A DNA stretch of 21,550 bases from positions 1 through 21,550 of IMG/VR virus record IMGVR_UViG_3300044533_000533. One strand, written 5' to 3'. This document shows, in pieces, positions 21,123 through 21,550 of the stretch. Source of the stretch: a virus. Made by a program: the position numbers and the translations under genes. Within the stretch, counting starts at the first letter, position 1, and every line of letters starts with the position of its first letter. A model generated the notes under the pieces. It was not told where the DNA came from. It saw nothing but the letters and a program-made list of their open reading frames with translations, and did not search any database.

Positions 21123-21550
21123 TTATTTAGTGATTGACAAAAATAGTTCTCCAGCCGCAGACAACTTCTCATCAATAATTTCTTGGATGTCCTCCTCCAA
21201 AGTGATTAAGGTTTGCGTGAGCTTCTTGCCGATGGGCATTCGTGGATCGTAACTTAAGAACAAAGCCTCAGTCATTTCCGTTGCAACCATACCCATTTGA
21301 ACTTGCCAATAGTATTCAGGTCGTTTAGATTTGAACTGCTCGTTATTGGTGATGAATGAGTTCTGCAAATGGTTTCCGCTATTGAACGGACATTTGATTT
21401 CAACCAAGTGTGTGCCAAGTGCATCAGGTGAATATCCACCCCATTCGCCATAGGTGATGAAGGTGTATGTCTCCGCTCCGTAGTATGTGTAGAAGTCATC
21501 GGTCTGCTGAGTGAAGTAGTGAAATGCCTCTTTCTCGTGTTCCTTGCCCC
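21123..21550 (-). CDS. YqaJ/lambda Exo-type recombination exonuclease, C-terminal part (cut by window edge)
   Basis: The gene's 5' end lies beyond the right edge; the visible 141 residues stay open to the edge, so the true start is outside. Visible motifs are GKEHEKEAF, GEWGGYSPDALG and HLVEIKCPFN, with Asp in SPDALG and the ExK in VEIKCP as metal/catalytic residues, then EYYWQVQMGM and LSYDPRM. This is the D-(E)xK core of YqaJ/lambda-Exo family 5'-3' exonucleases used in phage recombination. They usually work with a single-strand annealing protein; none is visible, and it may lie upstream outside the window. Confidence 0.88.
   Translation of the reverse strand, partial: GKEHEKEAFHYFTQQTDDFYTYYGAETYTFITYGEWGGYSPDALGTHLVEIKCPFNSGNHLQNSFITNNEQFKSKRPEYYWQVQMGMVATEMTEALFLSYDPRMPIGKKLTQTLITLEEDIQEIIDEKLSAAGELFLSITK

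Noticed and set aside
1-21550. CRISPR arrays, tRNA genes, insertion sequences, integrase or attachment sites
   Set aside because: Looked for on both strands by eye; no regularly spaced repeats, cloverleaf, inverted-repeat-flanked transposase or integrase was recognised.

Overview
The window is part of a tailed dsDNA phage (Caudoviricetes) genome, or a closely related prophage, whose host is probably a member of the Bacteroidota. The host assignment rests on three things. Most start codons follow A/T-rich stretches (often AACT-ATG) with no clear Shine-Dalgarno sequence. The one convincing promoter has the Bacteroidota form TTTG-N20-TAnnTTTG. Several protein families here (XkdF-type protease, the capsid/scaffold pair, the large tail proteins) are ones I know from Bacteroidota phages. 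Every supported gene lies on the minus strand, so transcription runs from high to low coordinates. Genes are tightly packed, with many 4-base ATGA, GTGA or TTGA stop/start overlaps. I see no tRNA, CRISPR array, insertion sequence or integrase.

In transcription order, 21550-19362 is an early cluster: the C-terminal part of a YqaJ/lambda-Exo-type recombination exonuclease, then eight small genes (two of them very short). At 19380-19249 there is a promoter followed by a leader RNA with two hairpins whose 7-nt apical loops are exactly complementary. The second hairpin looks like a rho-independent terminator and ends only five bases before the next start codon. Behind it lies the replication module (19249-15261): a winged-helix replication protein/helicase loader, a DnaB-type helicase, an HNH nuclease, two small genes, a stand-alone DnaA domain-IV protein, an overlapping 49-codon ORF and a sigma-factor-like protein.

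From 15276 to 14357 come a small membrane protein, two small conserved proteins, a 41-residue putative lipoprotein and a 20-codon ORF. The packaging region (14360-10626) holds an HNH nuclease, the probable small terminase, a DUF551-like protein, two glycosyltransferases and the large terminase. The glycosyltransferases sit between the terminase subunits.

The morphogenesis region (10624-1) has an unusual order. Tail genes come first: a tail assembly chaperone with a -1 frameshift site, two tail-tip/baseplate-like proteins and the tape measure. Head genes follow: XkdF-like protease, scaffold and major capsid. After them come a probable tail tube protein, a terminator, two small conserved proteins and the start of a repeat-containing fibre-like protein. 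I recognise no portal gene in the window.

The strongest non-coding signal is the kissing-loop leader at 19255-19338. The -1 frameshift site at 10155-10164 and several very short genes are the other main additions to a conventional reading.
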